From assembly GCA_004764695.1 (NCBI GenBank), contig SMSO01000032.1, positions 270,501 to 334,500 of the forward strand: a DNA stretch of 64,000 nt, written 5' to 3'. This stretch comes from Schizochytrium sp. TIO01. Lineage: Eukaryota > Sar > Bigyra > Thraustochytrida > Thraustochytriidae. This document shows positions 41,301 through 53,887 of the stretch, piece after piece. The stretch's first letter is position 1. The number at the start of each line of letters is the position of its first letter. Both the position numbers and the translations under genes were made by a program. The notes under the pieces are model-generated. The model saw only the letters and a list, made by a program, of their open reading frames with translations. It ran no database searches and was not told the origin of the DNA.

Positions 41301-41415
41301 CTTCAATTTTAACCTGCTCTTGCCTTTCCTCTTCTTTCGCAAGCCATGCAAGCCTAATAGTGAGCCGAGCTTTGGCATCTCGTCTAACCTCCCGCCTTTG
41401 ACGAAGGCCTTCCAT
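38389..41415 (-). CDS. MORN-repeat protein with IQ motifs, WW domain and Cys/His cluster
   Basis: The first in-frame ATG is at 41415 (MEGLRQRR), giving 1,008 residues; a TTG at 41484 is not used. Order of parts: two IQ-like calmodulin-binding motifs (about 46-62 and 72-90, IRIQAIVRGRFGRKRRE), a WW domain (118-150, WKEMRDPETGAVFYYN with Trp122 and Trp145), and a Cys/His cluster (158-202) that includes a C2H2-like segment and a CPAC...CANC segment. A charged helix and basic linker come next, then 22 consecutive MORN repeats (about 425-925, for example IYDGNWHENQRHGKGRF). MORN arrays bind membranes or act as structural rods in cytoskeletal and flagellar complexes of protists. The combination suggests a calmodulin-regulated scaffold at the cortex or cilium; this is inference. 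Confidence 0.92.
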   Translation of the reverse strand: MEGLRQRREVRRDAKARLTIRLAWLAKEEERQEQVKIEAAQRLERCACKIQSARRRQLAKRLVLELRGKHASAIRIQAIVRGRFGRKRREELLLERKRVVPKGISLRALLMRSILIRKVDNWKEMRDPETGAVFYYNTSNTETQWDAPFEMNNGDFPCNWGDCDFHATTFETLEVHRRQHNWLCPACWQLNHCDVFPDCANCANQLDIDGHIMGQLVPEALSNDELLMHLQARKLGIFASRQEMIHKLNDVLMRERKFALREKKRKQKRLSAELTSDQPQGSRNDPPEVPAMLRPRLNIEPVPDDRWPHFSVVEARAQMELKNEGNGTGGKEDFLDIERFKEELQRMQQAKQSAPVGLPSSGLAGNKDCNQDPKAANKNRLQSRKSKRIKKKRAGPYQIPDHIDPKTIYGDKIKNGQGRLCIGTMKYSGALVQGQAHGNGKLRYEDGTTFEGEFRHNLRHGMGTLRKSDGTVFQGSWQNNLRHGFGVETSATGDTLEGLWTAGLLNGKARLASANGDVYEGEFLKTRFHGIGAFTKANGDRFIGRIARGLANGPGILKLANGEVYRGHFVDDNRHGYGTCTFGGAYRYVGTWNMGRYDGHGRLENTVTGEIYDGAWELGHMGGHGTLVFANGDIFEGSFSGGAASGQGTFLYRQSGCIYVGNWKNSRKHGPGQLYFGSGAHYVGSFFKGQLHGIGTFTYRDGSVYHGSFFHGKRNGNGKYTFVNGNIYQGAFAENKINGHGTMAYLKHGHRYEGEWKDNHRHGQGTMHFNDTSIYVGDFRHDRMTGTGKFITSPGTVLQEVYEGEIQDGRRHGRGKLSFKDGSIYDGNWHENQRHGKGRFVDSDGMIYEGDFCNGRFHGRGLANFPDGSSYRGDWANGLMHGQGTLTKSNGHVFTGSFVHGQRHGEGRVEYPGRGNRFEGKWRSDIRAGYGTYVLNCRQNPLENSSGNNSNVDGNKMINTYDGGDRGFSNLSHAAPADEQIQIIPGDPETDPMGDALGKIVKLRVFGS

Positions 41416-43253
41416 CTTGATAATAAATAAGTAGTGATCGAATTTCTCTCTGACGTTAAAGAACAAGGACTTTGCGCCTTGCAAACAGCCCGACCCACGG
41501 CTGCTTGAACTTCATGCTCAGCGAGCTGAGCTCATGGATCTCGTGCCTACATGTCATCACTCTCAAGACCACTTGGTTCGTCTTCAAATGTGAACGGAAT
41601 ATTATACTCTTTATTCCTTTAGTAGTTCTACAGAGTACACACCCTCCAATCATGTCTGCCTGATGCTATTGTTTTGAATAGGTGACAGGCATTAGGAGGC
41701 ACAAGCAGAATTTTCTTTTTCCTTACAAAAAAGAGGTTTTGCTTTAATTAAAAAAAAATGTATAGTTACTATGATATAGGTGTTACAAAAGGTTTCTGAG
41801 ACCAAGAACTTGACTTTGAAGATTTGGAATCGACGCTTTCTTTTCTCACATGAGCAGCTAGCTACAAAGTAGGTTCTTATTTCTCGGTACTAGGTGCAAG
41901 TCGTCATGGATAAACTGCCATTCTCCTTTGTTGCCCGAAGAGTGATTGGTCATATTGCCATGACTTGAGTTTTGGCCCAAGTAGAACGATTGTGAGAATG
42001 CCCCATTTCCAAATCAGTTGTTGATATGTACTGGCCACAAGTTCTATAATTCGGAGCGTGGTTTTCATAGTGATAGACAAACCTTCAAAGGTTTGCAGAG
42101 GACACCTTGTGGAAATGAGGTATCTGCCGCTTTTGAGCCGAGTTACGCTTGGATATAGAAATAGCTATATGCCTGCTACTTCTTTGACATTGCAGAGCAA
42201 GAACATAGAACTAGGTGCCTACTGTCGAGGCTCAAACAACAATGCTTGCTTGCTCCAGCCTTGTAAAAAAGAGAAGAAGAGAGCAGGGCGTTAACATACT
42301 AGCACTAGTGAAGTATATCTATCTCAAAAGCCACCAACCGTTGGCAAGACCAAAATTCATTGTCAATCATTTACTCATTCGTCTGCAGTTGAGGCACCAG
42401 GCCTCTGATCGTTCCAACGCAGCACATGCGCAGTTCCCTCCAAATTGAAACAGACTACGTATGAGGAGTTAGCTGTACGAGTGAAACATCCTTCCTTCCG
42501 AAGTATATTTCCAGCTTTGATTTCGTTTGAGCTTTTATATATCGAAGTGCCTCTGGCTGTGATAGATGCTGTAGTATGCTGCACTTTGTTGCACTGCAAT
42601 GCGCCATGTTTCTCAACGTGACGTTGACTGATTCTATACATTTCTCAAGAGGAATTGCGCTCCCACAATCTACTATGCCAGCTGCTCGCATATAAACCCA
42701 GCCAAGTCAGTGATTCCTCGGTTCGCGCAGGTAGCTAGCTGGCTTGAATGCTTCTAGGCAATCCATTTCGCAGTCCTCGTTGGCAAGCACATTTATTCTA
42801 TGGACATGCAGCATCGTCCTCCCACCTGGCTCGCAACATCACGATTGGCTCGGAAGGGTTACACTGCTGCCCTGCCAAGATCTCTCGACTGACTTGCACA
42901 GCTTTTGAGCTCTACACCGGTGTAATTCACACTCGGGAGGTGCTCCTACGAGGTATGTATGCACGGTTGCTCCATCTGCGCTTTCGAGAGCCTTTTGGGA
43001 TTCATTCGCCTTGGATTTTGCTTGCAGCCTTTGGGCTTTCGGCTCGGCTGCCTGGTTTTGTCTTCGCTGGCTGTTCTACAATTAAGCATTTAGTTCGGAA
43101 GGTCTCGCTTCACAGCTGGTAAAGCGCATTGGTCTTGAAGCTGCTGCACGGCAAGGTTGATTTTATGCTGCCAGCACATCGATGGGTAAATAAATCAATG
43201 GGTGAATAAGCCAATGAGCAAGTTCTTGAGTGAACGCATCAGTTAATGAAAGG
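41416..43253. other. Gene-poor region upstream of the MORN gene
   Basis: This contains the MORN gene's promoter side. The longest frame is an ATG-led 124-codon ORF at 42748-43122 (+) in a locally GC-richer patch. It has no recognisable domain and is overlapped by frames on the other strand, so it is not called a gene. Confidence 0.45.
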
Positions 43254-43431
43254 CATTCATTCATTCATTCATTCATTCATTCATTCATTCATTCATTCAT
43301 TCATTCATTCATTCATTCCATTCATTCATTCATTCATTCATTCATTCATTCATTCATTCATTCATTCATTCATTCATTCATTCATTCATTCATTCATTCA
43401 TTCATTCATTCATACATTCATTCATTCATTT
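43254..43431. repeat. (ATTC)n microsatellite, about 178 bp
   Basis: Tandem ATTC units run with one short interruption (TTCCATTC near 43318) and one CATA variant near 43411. The repeat translates to FIHS repeats in two frames, which are artefacts. Confidence 0.97.
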
Positions 43432-45277
43432 AGTTTTTTAATATTTATTTCAAGTTGTTTTTTTTTTTGTTTATTTGGGGGAGCGCCTGAATGCTGGCTA
43501 TGCGAGCGATTGGTGGCCTCTGGCCCCCCTGTTTGCAGCGCTGGCCAGGCCCCGATAGACGACGTTGACACCTCTAGATAGGTCGGCCACAGTTCCTACG
43601 CAGCCTGTGTTTATGATCTCGGTTGTCCAAGTAGCCCATGGCTGGAATGCTGGTGCTGTGTTGCTCGAACATTGAGGTGTCGAACTTACAGCCACTGACG
43701 ACCCCGCAATCTTTTGCAAACAACCTTGTGCGAACAGCACTGCTTTGACAGGGTTCGAAAGAGAGGACCTTCTATGCCTACTGATTCCAAACACAAGAAC
43801 TAATGAATCAAAGAAATAGTTATCACGATAGCCTATGAAGAGCGTCTCTTACGTTTTCTGTTTCAAGTCAACAAAGGGCTTTTCGCATAGGGGTTTTCTG
43901 TATTTATTATGAGGTATAGAAAAAGGGAAAAGGAGAGAGAAGGTGAAAGAGAAGCAAATCAAGGCGCACACATTAAACCTGGAGTGCGCAAGTATCCGAT
44001 GGTTAGTTAAGTATTCAATCTCCCCGCTCCAAATGCCTCTTCTCTGCGCATCTATCAAGTAAAATTTGGAACCAGAGTTAAAGACAAGTACTTGTACTTC
44101 AAGTTATTTTATTTAATTAATTAAATTAAAAAAAGTGAATAAATAATAATTTCTATACTTTCTGTAATTTATAAATTGAAAAAGCCCGTGAGGGCACCAT
44201 CATGTCTGTTGTATGAAAAAACTAAACAATTGGGGTAGAAAGGAAACACTGCTTGCTCATGCCGGCTCCTAACTAAGGACCACCGCCAAGTCAACTTTAA
44301 GGTGAGCAATCCTATGTAGGATTTTGCTGTTGATTACCAACACTTGAACTGATATCTTGACTAAGAAAGAGAGTAAACGACAAGGCGACTTGGGTTCCTG
44401 CCTCCCCAAATGAGCAGGTACTACCTACGTACTTTTGAGCCATGCTCCGTGCGTTCAATATGCGCCCTTATCCATATTTGGGGCATTATACTACAGACTT
44501 GACTATGTTTTGATTATATTGAGTGCCGCGTTCGGACCCCGAATTGACCGGAGGCGGATACTTGGTTTCTTATCCAAAATTAACTGTGTTTCAGAATCCG
44601 TCGCTGTTGTTCTATCTAATCTTATAAATGTTCCATATTATTACCTCGGTGACCAGCTGGGATGTGATAAACCGACGCCCGTGGCTGCAAAACTTGTGTG
44701 AATAGCTTACAAAAAGGAGGCAACGAGAAACATACGTCAATGAGGACAAATGATGGAGTGGTATGCGCTCAACTGCTTTTGCCATCCATGGCGTTCGCTC
44801 GACCTCGTGGCAGGCACCCTTCTAAATTCCCTCTTTTGCAATTATTTTAATCCTTTAAGATATAAAACCAAATGGGGGAGCATATGCTGTCTTTAGAGCT
44901 CAAGAGAATTCTCCATCAGGATAGATATCAGCGTATTTAAAAGGTTCAGAAGAAGTAGCCAGCACAGGTTAAATTTGCTTGTTGCAATTTGTGCAGCGAG
45001 ACAAAAATATGAAATCTGAATTTGGCATTATCCGGGTCCTTCGAAGAAGAGACTGGTTGCACGTTTTCCTTCAAGGTTGAGCTAGGTTTATCGCAGGTCC
45101 TAGTTAGTGTCTTTAGATGCAGGCTGACTATTTCAATTCGCGTCATGATGGATGATGCTCCGGTTTGTCTACCTACATTCGGGTTCGGTAGCCGATTAGA
45201 GAAATCTATTTTCGCAGGGACGTCCCCGCTGGAAGTTTCAAAATCACTGCCTTGGAATAACCCATCGGTTATTAACT

Positions 45278-45309
<32 letters not shown>

Positions 45310-47414
45310 TTCTTCTTCAACCTCGATGCGACGGAAATGACTGCAGCTTCGATCGATCAGTTGCCTCTTCATCAATAATAATAACAACAACAACAATAGT
45401 AATGAGAATATCAAAATTAATCATCTTCGGCTTTATGCGAACACCACGGAGAAGCTTTCCTGTTCGTAATCACGCCCATTTCACATGCAAGGCGCGTGCT
45501 GATCAGTTAACTGCCCTAGATTTGCTCAGCCAGATTGGTTTCATCCCACCTTCGCCCGTATCATCTCTAAATTCCTACATGTGGTAAGTACTAAATGTCC
45601 TGTCATTCGCCAGCAACTCATTCTAGCTGGCATGGCGTTTGCAAATTGAAGTAACATGTTAATAAGCCATGAAGCCCGATCGCTGGAGTGAATAAATGAG
45701 CCTGCGGTTGAATTATCAAGAAAGTGGCACACGACCTGCTTGTCGCCGCCTTCTCGCGCCCATTTTGTAACAGACATACATACATGTGCAGCTGATTTGT
45801 GAGTCTGCAGATTATGAGCCATCTCAGATCAGAGGAGGGTCAGCGCATTCGGTGGCTGCTTTAGTGTTCGCAAACTGTCCCCCATTCTGGTTTTAGATGT
45901 CTGTCTCGCAAGTTCGCTGGAATAGCCATTACCACCGCATACATAGGCAGGCTCTACTGGCCGTCTAAGAGCTCAGGCACAGCCGATGATTGCAAACTTT
46001 AAGTAAACAAATGAGCAAAATACCAAACAAAGACACACAGCACCACAAAGCGAGGGAAAGCTTTTCCCGCTTCAAGTGCTATGAATGAGATGCGAGAAAG
46101 AATCGGTGACGGTTGTTAGAAGATTAGGCTGCGTGGATGGAAAGGAATGGAATGGAAAGGCCTCAACCAAGTCGGGCGGACTCGCTGCTCGCTGGTATTC
46201 TCGACCTCGCTTGAAGACAGTCGGTGGACCTGTGCTTCCTCTGGGGCAGGAGCAGTGGCGTTTTAAAGGCTTGGGCACACCTCCACACTGCATTTAAGAT
46301 GGATTTAGAAAGCCTTTGCTTTCTAAACCTGTGGTTTGCCCTGCTTCCTCATTCATTTATTGAAAAAAGGAAAGAAAGGAAAGTAAACCAGGTGAAGAAG
46401 AAGTGTATTAGAGAAATAAAGAGATTGATTGCGCAGAGACCTTCGTTTATTTCTATTCTAAATAATAAATAAATGAATGAATACAAATAAGTAAATCTTT
46501 TTATTGTTCTTTTTTTCTTCTTTCTAAAATAGATATAATAAAGATACGTAAGCTCACGAGGGAATTCAATTTAATCATTATTTTTTCATTACAATTTCTT
46601 ATTCGTTTTCTTTTGATAATAAAATAAAACAAATTAAATTAAAAATAGAAAAGGCTGCAACAAAAAGCAAAAAAGCAAAACAACATTGAGATAAAAGAAT
46701 AAAAACTACTCGTTCAATAATATCAGAAAATTCAAGATGAAAAAATTCACTCACCTAAACAAAAATTTCCAGAGGTCCAATCTTCTCAAAAATCCTCAAA
46801 CAAAAAATAGCAAGGGACAGCCCATTCTCCATCCATCTTTGTTCTCGGCGTGAGGCCCTCTTTGTATCCTTTACATTGTCATTTCATAAGAGTGAAATTC
46901 TAAAAATGAAAGGAAAAGCGCCTTTTTTTTGCTGCACTGTTGCTGCCATTGCTTTTTACTTTACGAGCAGAAGTATGATAGTTTCTTTCTTTCTTTGAAG
47001 TTTGTTTATTTGATTGAAGTTGTTTGTTTGAAGTTGTTTGTTTGTTTGTTTGTTTGTTGAGGTTGTCTGTTTGTTTGAAGTTGTTGTTTGTTGTTTGTTA
47101 TTTCTGCTTTCAATCAGCCGTTCGGTCCTCTCCGCCAAACAAGAACGTCCATCGCAGGAAGCTTCTTTTCTCCTCGCGGCCCCACGCTGCTTTCTGCTGT
47201 GGCGCGCCATAGCTTTTGGTACACCAGCTGCGGCTATCAGCATCGCGAATCCCAACAGAAAGCGGGCGGCCAAGAAGCAGGAGAAGCAAGCGCAAGAAGC
47301 AAAGAGAGGCTCTTGCAAGGCCTTTTCAAGAGCTGAGGATAAGTATTGATATTAATGACTGCTGGGCACACGTAAAGGAATTAAAAAAACAAGCTGCATT
47401 TACATGTCAAGAAG
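43432..47414. other. Gene-poor AT-rich region with small repeats
   Basis: No intact gene was found. Besides the (CTT)n tract there is an AAC/AAT triplet stretch near 45374-45400 and a TTTG/GTTT-rich stretch at 46996-47100. A minus-strand frame at 44946-45274 looks protein-like (SDFETSSGDVPAKIDFS, MTRIEIVSLHLKTLTR) but has no ATG outside the repeat and no known domain. The plus frame at 44435-44701 is also open without an ATG start. Both may be chance or decayed coding sequence. Confidence 0.4.
45275..45318. repeat. (CTT)n trinucleotide repeat
   Basis: CTT/TTC units with one CCT interruption near 45286. It reads as poly-Phe on plus and poly-Lys on minus; the long frames through it are artefacts. 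Confidence 0.9.
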
Positions 47415-47416
47415 GA

Positions 47417-47484
<68 letters not shown>
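47415..47484. repeat. (GAAA)n microsatellite, about 70 bp
   Basis: An uninterrupted GAAA array of about 17 units. It reads as KERK repeats in plus frames, which are not genes. Confidence 0.95.
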
Positions 47485-50346
47485 CACACCTACACAGGAG
47501 AGAAAAGCTTTGGCGACTGCTGTTTGTTTGGCTTTGTTTTCTTGCCGCCCTGGCTCTCACGTTTGTCCGGAGGGTTTGGAAAGCACCTGTGTTTCTTGTT
47601 TATTTGCTGTCTCTGCGAGTAGACAGTTAACGACGGGTAAATGAAAAACTGATTGAAAGCGGGAACTTGATGACGACTAAGGAAGAGGTTAAAAATCCTC
47701 TGCTCGTTCGTCGATCTTGCCCCGCTGTAAACAAGCAGAAAGAGCTATAGCAGCTATATACAACGGAGCCATAGAAAGGGACCACGGTTGGTATGATTGT
47801 GAGATTTGTTATACATGCATGCACTTGTTAGGCAAGTAAGTAGAGGGGAGAGTGGGACCTAAGATAAGTAAGTACCTGTCTATCAATTGGAACACAAATA
47901 AACTAAAAAACCAACCGAACAAGGAACACCAATAATACTCATCACAATTATCTATCTCTATATATGGATATAGATATATATTGATATGTTTTAAATTAAA
48001 AAGGATATTTTGTGAAACAAAAACAAGAAACAATTAATACCGTGCAGACTATCTATGAAAAAGTAGAGTTTTCATTTCGACTAATCGAACCCAAAAGGTT
48101 ATATAAGAGTAGCATACATTTTATTGAGTTTTAATAGGAGCTACTCACTATTTGAAAAAAAAAATAAAGAAAGAAATGAAATGAGCACAGAAACAAAAAA
48201 GACAAGAGCCGAAAAGAGCTCAACTCCATCTTGTAGAATAGAATGAATTGCTTCTCTTCTATTGCGAGGTACTGCCATAATTATAGAAAAATCAAATCAA
48301 ATCTAATAAAAGACACAACTTACTGTCCTATTAGACATGACTACTTCTTCATCTGATTACGGCCCCTGTGAAATGTATGAATGAATGATAGCGATGCTGC
48401 TTTTCATTCATGCATGAACATACAGTATGTGTTCTCTAATCAAATCACAGACTGTTCACAACGGAAGGCTCACTAGGGTATCACTATTGGTTATCATAAT
48501 AGTAACCTGACTCGTTGACTGGCTCGCAGAGACCGTGTTCTTCTTTCGTTCACTTTGATATGATATCACTTTCTTTCCCTCAAGTTCCCTTCCACTCAAA
48601 AGTTCGAGTTAAGGTTTTCCACTGTAAAACTTTGCACTGCTGCTGTCTGTCTCAATCAGTAACCTTTGTATGTAAGTAGGTACCTTTTAAAACGGGCTGT
48701 CTTCTTTGGTAGATTTTTTCATTCGAAAGAATTTCGAAGTTCCTGTGAGCACTTTTGATGACATTTAGGAAGAGATTCTGTCATCATTCAGGCACCGGTA
48801 GGACCTCTTAAGCCGCACGTAGAGGCAGCAGCCGTATTAGACTGAAAAGGAACTCCAGTTCTGAAGGTCTCTCATCCAAGTAAAGTCTTTATGTCGTGCC
48901 ATGCCTCATATGTCGATTTTATAAACAGCACTCTATTCCTACAAATACGACTACGACTTCAATGCTTCTGCTGCACTCCAATGAGACCATGTTTAGCCTC
49001 TAGTCTGTAGTCTGGTCTGGCCGGGGATGGGGGTGGTATTTGCAATCATGACTCCAAAGGGCCGAGCAGCATTCTTTCTCGTACAGCGCGAATCTCGTAC
49101 TTTCGAAATCTTGTGAATGATGATTGGATTGGTTTAACAATGCCTCATATTTGAGGGGTTGCTTCTGGCGGCTTCTAAATATTCTCTCTTACCAGACTTG
49201 TCTGGTAAACGTTTGCACCATCGCTATGCTCTGTTTTTTAAAATCGTCCCTTTATCACATCTCGTTGTCGATGATGATGTGCTTGGTTGCTTATATGTTT
49301 ATAAAATTAATTAAAAGAGGAAGGAGACGATTTGATTCCACCTTTTTTTTAGTTAAATGCAGGCCTTGGTATTTCATTGCGCAATGCCAGGTTATGGATG
49401 GCACTATCGTGGCATATGCTAGTCCCACAAATAAATAGATAGAACTGTTGAGAACTTTCAGCTCTCGCTCTATACATCAGTAGCTTTGTTGCAGGGTCAG
49501 CTTTCTTTGGTTTAAAGCACGATCCCTCCATGAATCAAAGCTTTGCAAATGAAACAATCTTGGGGGTTTCAGCCAGCACATAAGCAGATACAGGCTTTGA
49601 ACGAAGCTCTTTGACTGAGACCAGTCTTAATCAAACGCTGCAGCCTCTGCGAGCGTTGCTAGATTCACCAAACCGCAGCTAAGCCACTCTTACAAGCTTC
49701 TATCTAAAAAGCCCCAAACTCGTGGTTGGGTCCGTCCGTGTTGGCGTTGTGAACTGCTTACTTTCTGCACTATGAGCCGCAATCTATTCTTTATAAAAGA
49801 TGTATGTCTAACTAACTTGAAATAAAGCCAAACAAAATCACGAACAACTTACTTACAAGCTGAAAGAAGTCTTGGGATCCGAGGAATCTCTAACTAAAGG
49901 AAAGCAACCGTCCTTCAAAGTTCTCTCCATCCCACCATTGGTTGGCTTCCAGTTTGCCGCCTCGGTAGAAAAGCCTCGAGTACGTTGCTTGATTTCTCAT
50001 TTTCCGAGTGGTCTCCATCAGTTTTCAGATCTTTTGGAGGGAGCAAATTAAATTGACGGCGATTTTACTGCTCACAAATAAACAAGTCATCGCATCGTGG
50101 GTTTTAAGGCAGGCTCAGGCAGCCAGTCAGGCGCGCAGAGATACACACAAACACACAGACACACTCGTTAGATAATCTCGAGGATATCTCGTTTGCTTTC
50201 CGGCGTCCACGTTTCCTCTTTCGATTTGTAAACCAGGCAAGATCTCTGATCAAGCTCAGCTTTGCCTGGACATCGTCGATGTCGCAGTTGCTGTCGCTGT
50301 AGTTTTCTCCCGTGGTGGCCATGTCTTCGCGCGAGCTTGTGCGAGG
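47485..50346. other. Gene-poor AT-rich region
   Basis: No coding, RNA or mobile-element signal is recognised. The longest frame (49124-49438, +) is hydrophobic and lacks a family resemblance. A CA-rich stretch lies near 50141-50165. Confidence 0.45.
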
Positions 50347-50547
<201 letters not shown>

Positions 50548-50839
50548 GGGCATGCCTTCGTGGGTAGGACAAGCAAAAGCAAGCGCCTCAAGCATGTAAA
50601 AACGTGTGTCAAGCTTCTCCATTATTGCCTTCTCCTCGTGCGTACCTTTCTAGCTCAGTGCATTCTGCACCAACATCGAAGCGTGCGTATGCATGTATTT
50701 ATATCAAATGTATGCATGTATGCATGCATGTATAGGAATGAGTGCGATCTCCCGCAACTTTTTCGAGTCCATGCGGTCATTCGCTCATCAGCCATATTCA
50801 TACATCAGCACTACATTAATTATAAGCCATCATAATTAT

Positions 50840-50962
50840 AAATGTCGATGAATGAATGTCAATGAATGAGTTCAATGAATGAGTTCAATGAATGAAAGAA
50901 TCAATCTATGTCAATGAATTATTGAATGAATGAATTATTGAATGAATGAATGAATGAATGAA
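50840..50962. repeat. Degenerate AATG repeat with ~12-bp higher-order units
   Basis: GTCAATGAATGA and GTTCAATGAATGA-like units alternate, then resolve into pure GAAT at the right end. It appears to be an aged or rearranged tetranucleotide array. Confidence 0.75.
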
Positions 50963-51400
50963 GACTGTACTGAGGTTGCGCTGTTGCGGGCAGATCGATT
51001 GAGGGTGGACTACGACACCCCCGTTCAATCGGTCTCTGCGGTTGCCATCTTGTGTTGGCGCGGTGCCTGGCGGACGCTGCTCTGCTCCCTTTCGCTCCCT
51101 TTCTCATAATACTATGGAGTACCTCCCATCAGTTGGATGAGAGACCGACCTTCCTTTAAATCGGAAATGGAAATACTTAGTTTCCTGAGGTTTTCTGATA
51201 TAAAATGAAGGAACTTCCTTCCTTCCTTCCTACTTTCCTTCCTTCCTGCCTTACTTACGTGTTCAACAACGATTAATTACCTGTTTCAGAACTAGAAAGC
51301 GGCAAAAGAAGAGATGAAAGAGAGCGCGACAGATAGATAGATAGATAGATAGAAAGAAAGAAAGTAGGAAAGTAAGCAAGCAAGAATAAATGAAAGAAAG

Positions 51401-51476
51401 AAGCAGCGAAGAAGAGAAGCAGCGAAGAAGAGAAGCAGCGAAGAAGAAGAGAAGCAACGAAGAAGAGAAGCAACGA
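51401..51476. repeat. 16-bp minisatellite (AAGCAGCGAAGAAGAG), about 4.5 copies
   Basis: Four full units (one with an extra GAA triplet, later ones with CAACG in place of CAGCG) plus a partial fifth unit. Confidence 0.85.
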
Positions 51477-53504
51477 AAACTAAGAGGGACCTTTTCTTTC
51501 GGTTTCGGCGATGGATATGATGCCAGTTATGAGGGAAATGATCTGTCTCCCTGCTGCCTGTCTTTCCTTCCTTTGTTTTATACAATTCCATTCATTTTTT
51601 CCCTCGCGCTAAAGAACTGAATATGTTATTTTAGTTTTTAAATAGGTAGAAATGACTACTCTTGGTAAGTTATAGTTTTTACATTGATTGAAAATAGTAT
51701 TAAAAACAATTCATTTTCGACAATTTTCATCAGAATATTTAAAACAAAATAATTTATCTTCCTCCCAAAGAAAAGAATTTTAATGCAAGTATAATAAATA
51801 AACTCAAACATTATTTAGTTTAAAAAAAGTAAATCATAAATTGTTTATGTACTTTCGGGACAATGAAAAAAAAAGGAAGTTTAATGGAGCTGTGGTATAT
51901 AGAGCTATAAATCACTGTACTAGTGAAATCTGAATTAGGTGGTGACCGTGAACAGTTGTCTCCAATTCCGGAGAACCGGTAGATATCCTGAGATTTTTTT
52001 AGAAATAGAAAAAACTTATTATAATATTATAAAAATGCCCTCAATAGGCAGTGAAAGGAATTACTAGACCTGGTGTATGTAGTTTTTTTCGTGTAATCGG
52101 GAGCGATGGAGGTCATGTTCCTGGATAGCAAAGAACACAATGTTTGCGAATGAAATAAAGTTATCCAGATTATATACTGCAGAAAAATTTAAGGGCCAAT
52201 TTGAGCGAATCGTGTGTATTCTGCCACGTCAGCTTTTTCGGGTTGAAGGCGTTACCCATGTTCAAACTTGTTTTCTGAGAGTTCCATTGCACGGGTGGAG
52301 GGTGATTTTAAATGAAGGAGGGATTAGCGAATCCATGTGCGAGAAAGTCGAATTGTGAATTTTCATTCAGACGTTTGCAATATTATCAGCTCCCGCAAAT
52401 AGTCTTAAACTACAGAAGAGTAATATAATTAATAGTAAGAAAAGATCAGCATCGCAAGTGTATTAGAAGAAGAAGAAAGAAAATATCGAAGCAGATCTGC
52501 CTGCCTGTCTTGTGCGAAAGGTGGCGATTGCAAAGGACTTCGAACAAGTTTAATTTAAGAAAAAGAAAGTCTTGCAAGATAAAGAAAGACACAAGTAAGA
52601 ACACCTTCGATTCTAAACATTTGATGTCACTTTTTATTTCTGAAGCGTGAAATCTCCAGCTTCAGAAAACCAAAGAAGCGACGCTATTTTTTTTTGGCTA
52701 AGGAATAGATGCACAAAAAAAGGACGCCGCTAAAATTACCAGATCTGTCCTTGGAGATTACCCCTATTGGCTACGGACACTTAATGAACCTTAAGAATCA
52801 GCAACGTCCAGGGAACATAAAAGCATGAGTACGTTTAAAAAGGGGGAGAGAGAGAAGGAAAGAAAAGAAAAGAAATAAATATCAATACATGGCTTTCTTT
52901 CGAATTCATCTGTGGCAATAATATATGTGACTGAATTTTGGTTATCTTTCATTTGTTTTTCAGAGTTGAAGTCTTTAGAAGCTACGATTCTAAAATCAGA
53001 ATAGATCAATCAAACAAAATTTATCTATTCCATCCTAGGTAGTCACAGAAAAGACATAATTTCAAGACAAGGCTGGCGACGGATGTCTTTACTTTCTCTG
53101 CTTGAGTACACTACTTTCCCTAAGTATTTCAAAGCAGGAGGTACGCCAACATTCCGAATGAAAGCTATCTTTCAGAGACTTGTACAAGTAACACTACAAT
53201 CCGACAAGTAGGCTCTATCTAGCGAGTTCTATTTGCTTCCATGGAAAGGTAACAAGTATTGCAATCAATTGCCCTCAAAGAAAGGCGATGTGCTTCACCC
53301 TCCAAAATAATATGCCATCTATGTCGACGTGAAGCAATTGTGTAAAGACAAATGAAGTTACAAACCAACCAACAAACGATCTATCTTCGTTACATAGCCG
53401 CACTTACCCGGAACTTAGACTCAGGGAATGTACCTACAACAACGCCGTCACATGGTCTCCCTATGCCCAAATTAGTCCTCTGTAAAAAGTGGACAAGAAG
53501 GTGT

Positions 53505-53887
53505 GAGTCGCTCTCTTTCCAGAGACCCTAATTAACAAACAAGAGGAAAGACGCATTGGCTTACAAGGAAGGCCCAAAGGTGAACTCTTCTTCTTTACTG
53601 AGTTGAGAGATAAATGCCTTACGCAGCTGCCTAAATCTTCGAGGACTCTTCAGATCAAAGCTCATCAGTGCTCAAAGGCAAAACGTAGCATACTCAATCA
53701 ACGTTGGAAGCAGAGGAGAGATGCATTAGTAATTGCTGCGCTGAGCAAAGACCGATGGTCTTATCTGCGTTTGCGGCGACCGCCGTTGCAGGGTGAGTGT
53801 ATTTTGCTTCATGCTCCTACCTGGTTAATTGTAGCACGAAAGTGGCAGCTTTATCTAAAGCGAAGCGGGCACCCAGTAACGTCTTGA
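53505..53887 (+). other. Possible coding exon or gene remnant
   Basis: The frame is open for about 127 codons after a TGA, with no ATG. The translation is basic and protein-like (QEERRIGLQGRPKGELFFF, NQRWKQRRDALVIAALSK, DRWSYLRLRRPP). A strong splice-donor string (CAGG/GTGAGT at 53793) and an acceptor-like GTTAATTGTAG ending at 53834 lie inside; the 42 bp between are a multiple of three, so the frame is open either way. A pyrimidine-rich acceptor-like string CTCTCTTTCCAG precedes the open frame. No family is recognised. A frame this long can also occur by chance in a region of this size. Confidence 0.25.

Larger units (their letters stand above)
50548..53504. other. Gene-poor region rich in simple repeats
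   Basis: No gene is called. Repeats include degenerate AATG/GAAT units (50840-50962), TTCC runs (51224-51255), GATA then GAAA runs (51331-51364) and the 16-bp minisatellite. An ATG-led 72-codon frame at 52140-52358 (+) is unassigned. Confidence 0.45.

Noticed and set aside
43230-43581. Two plus-strand frames with FIHS repeats
   Set aside because: They are products of the (ATTC)n microsatellite; a 4-bp repeat is open in all frames that lack a stop.
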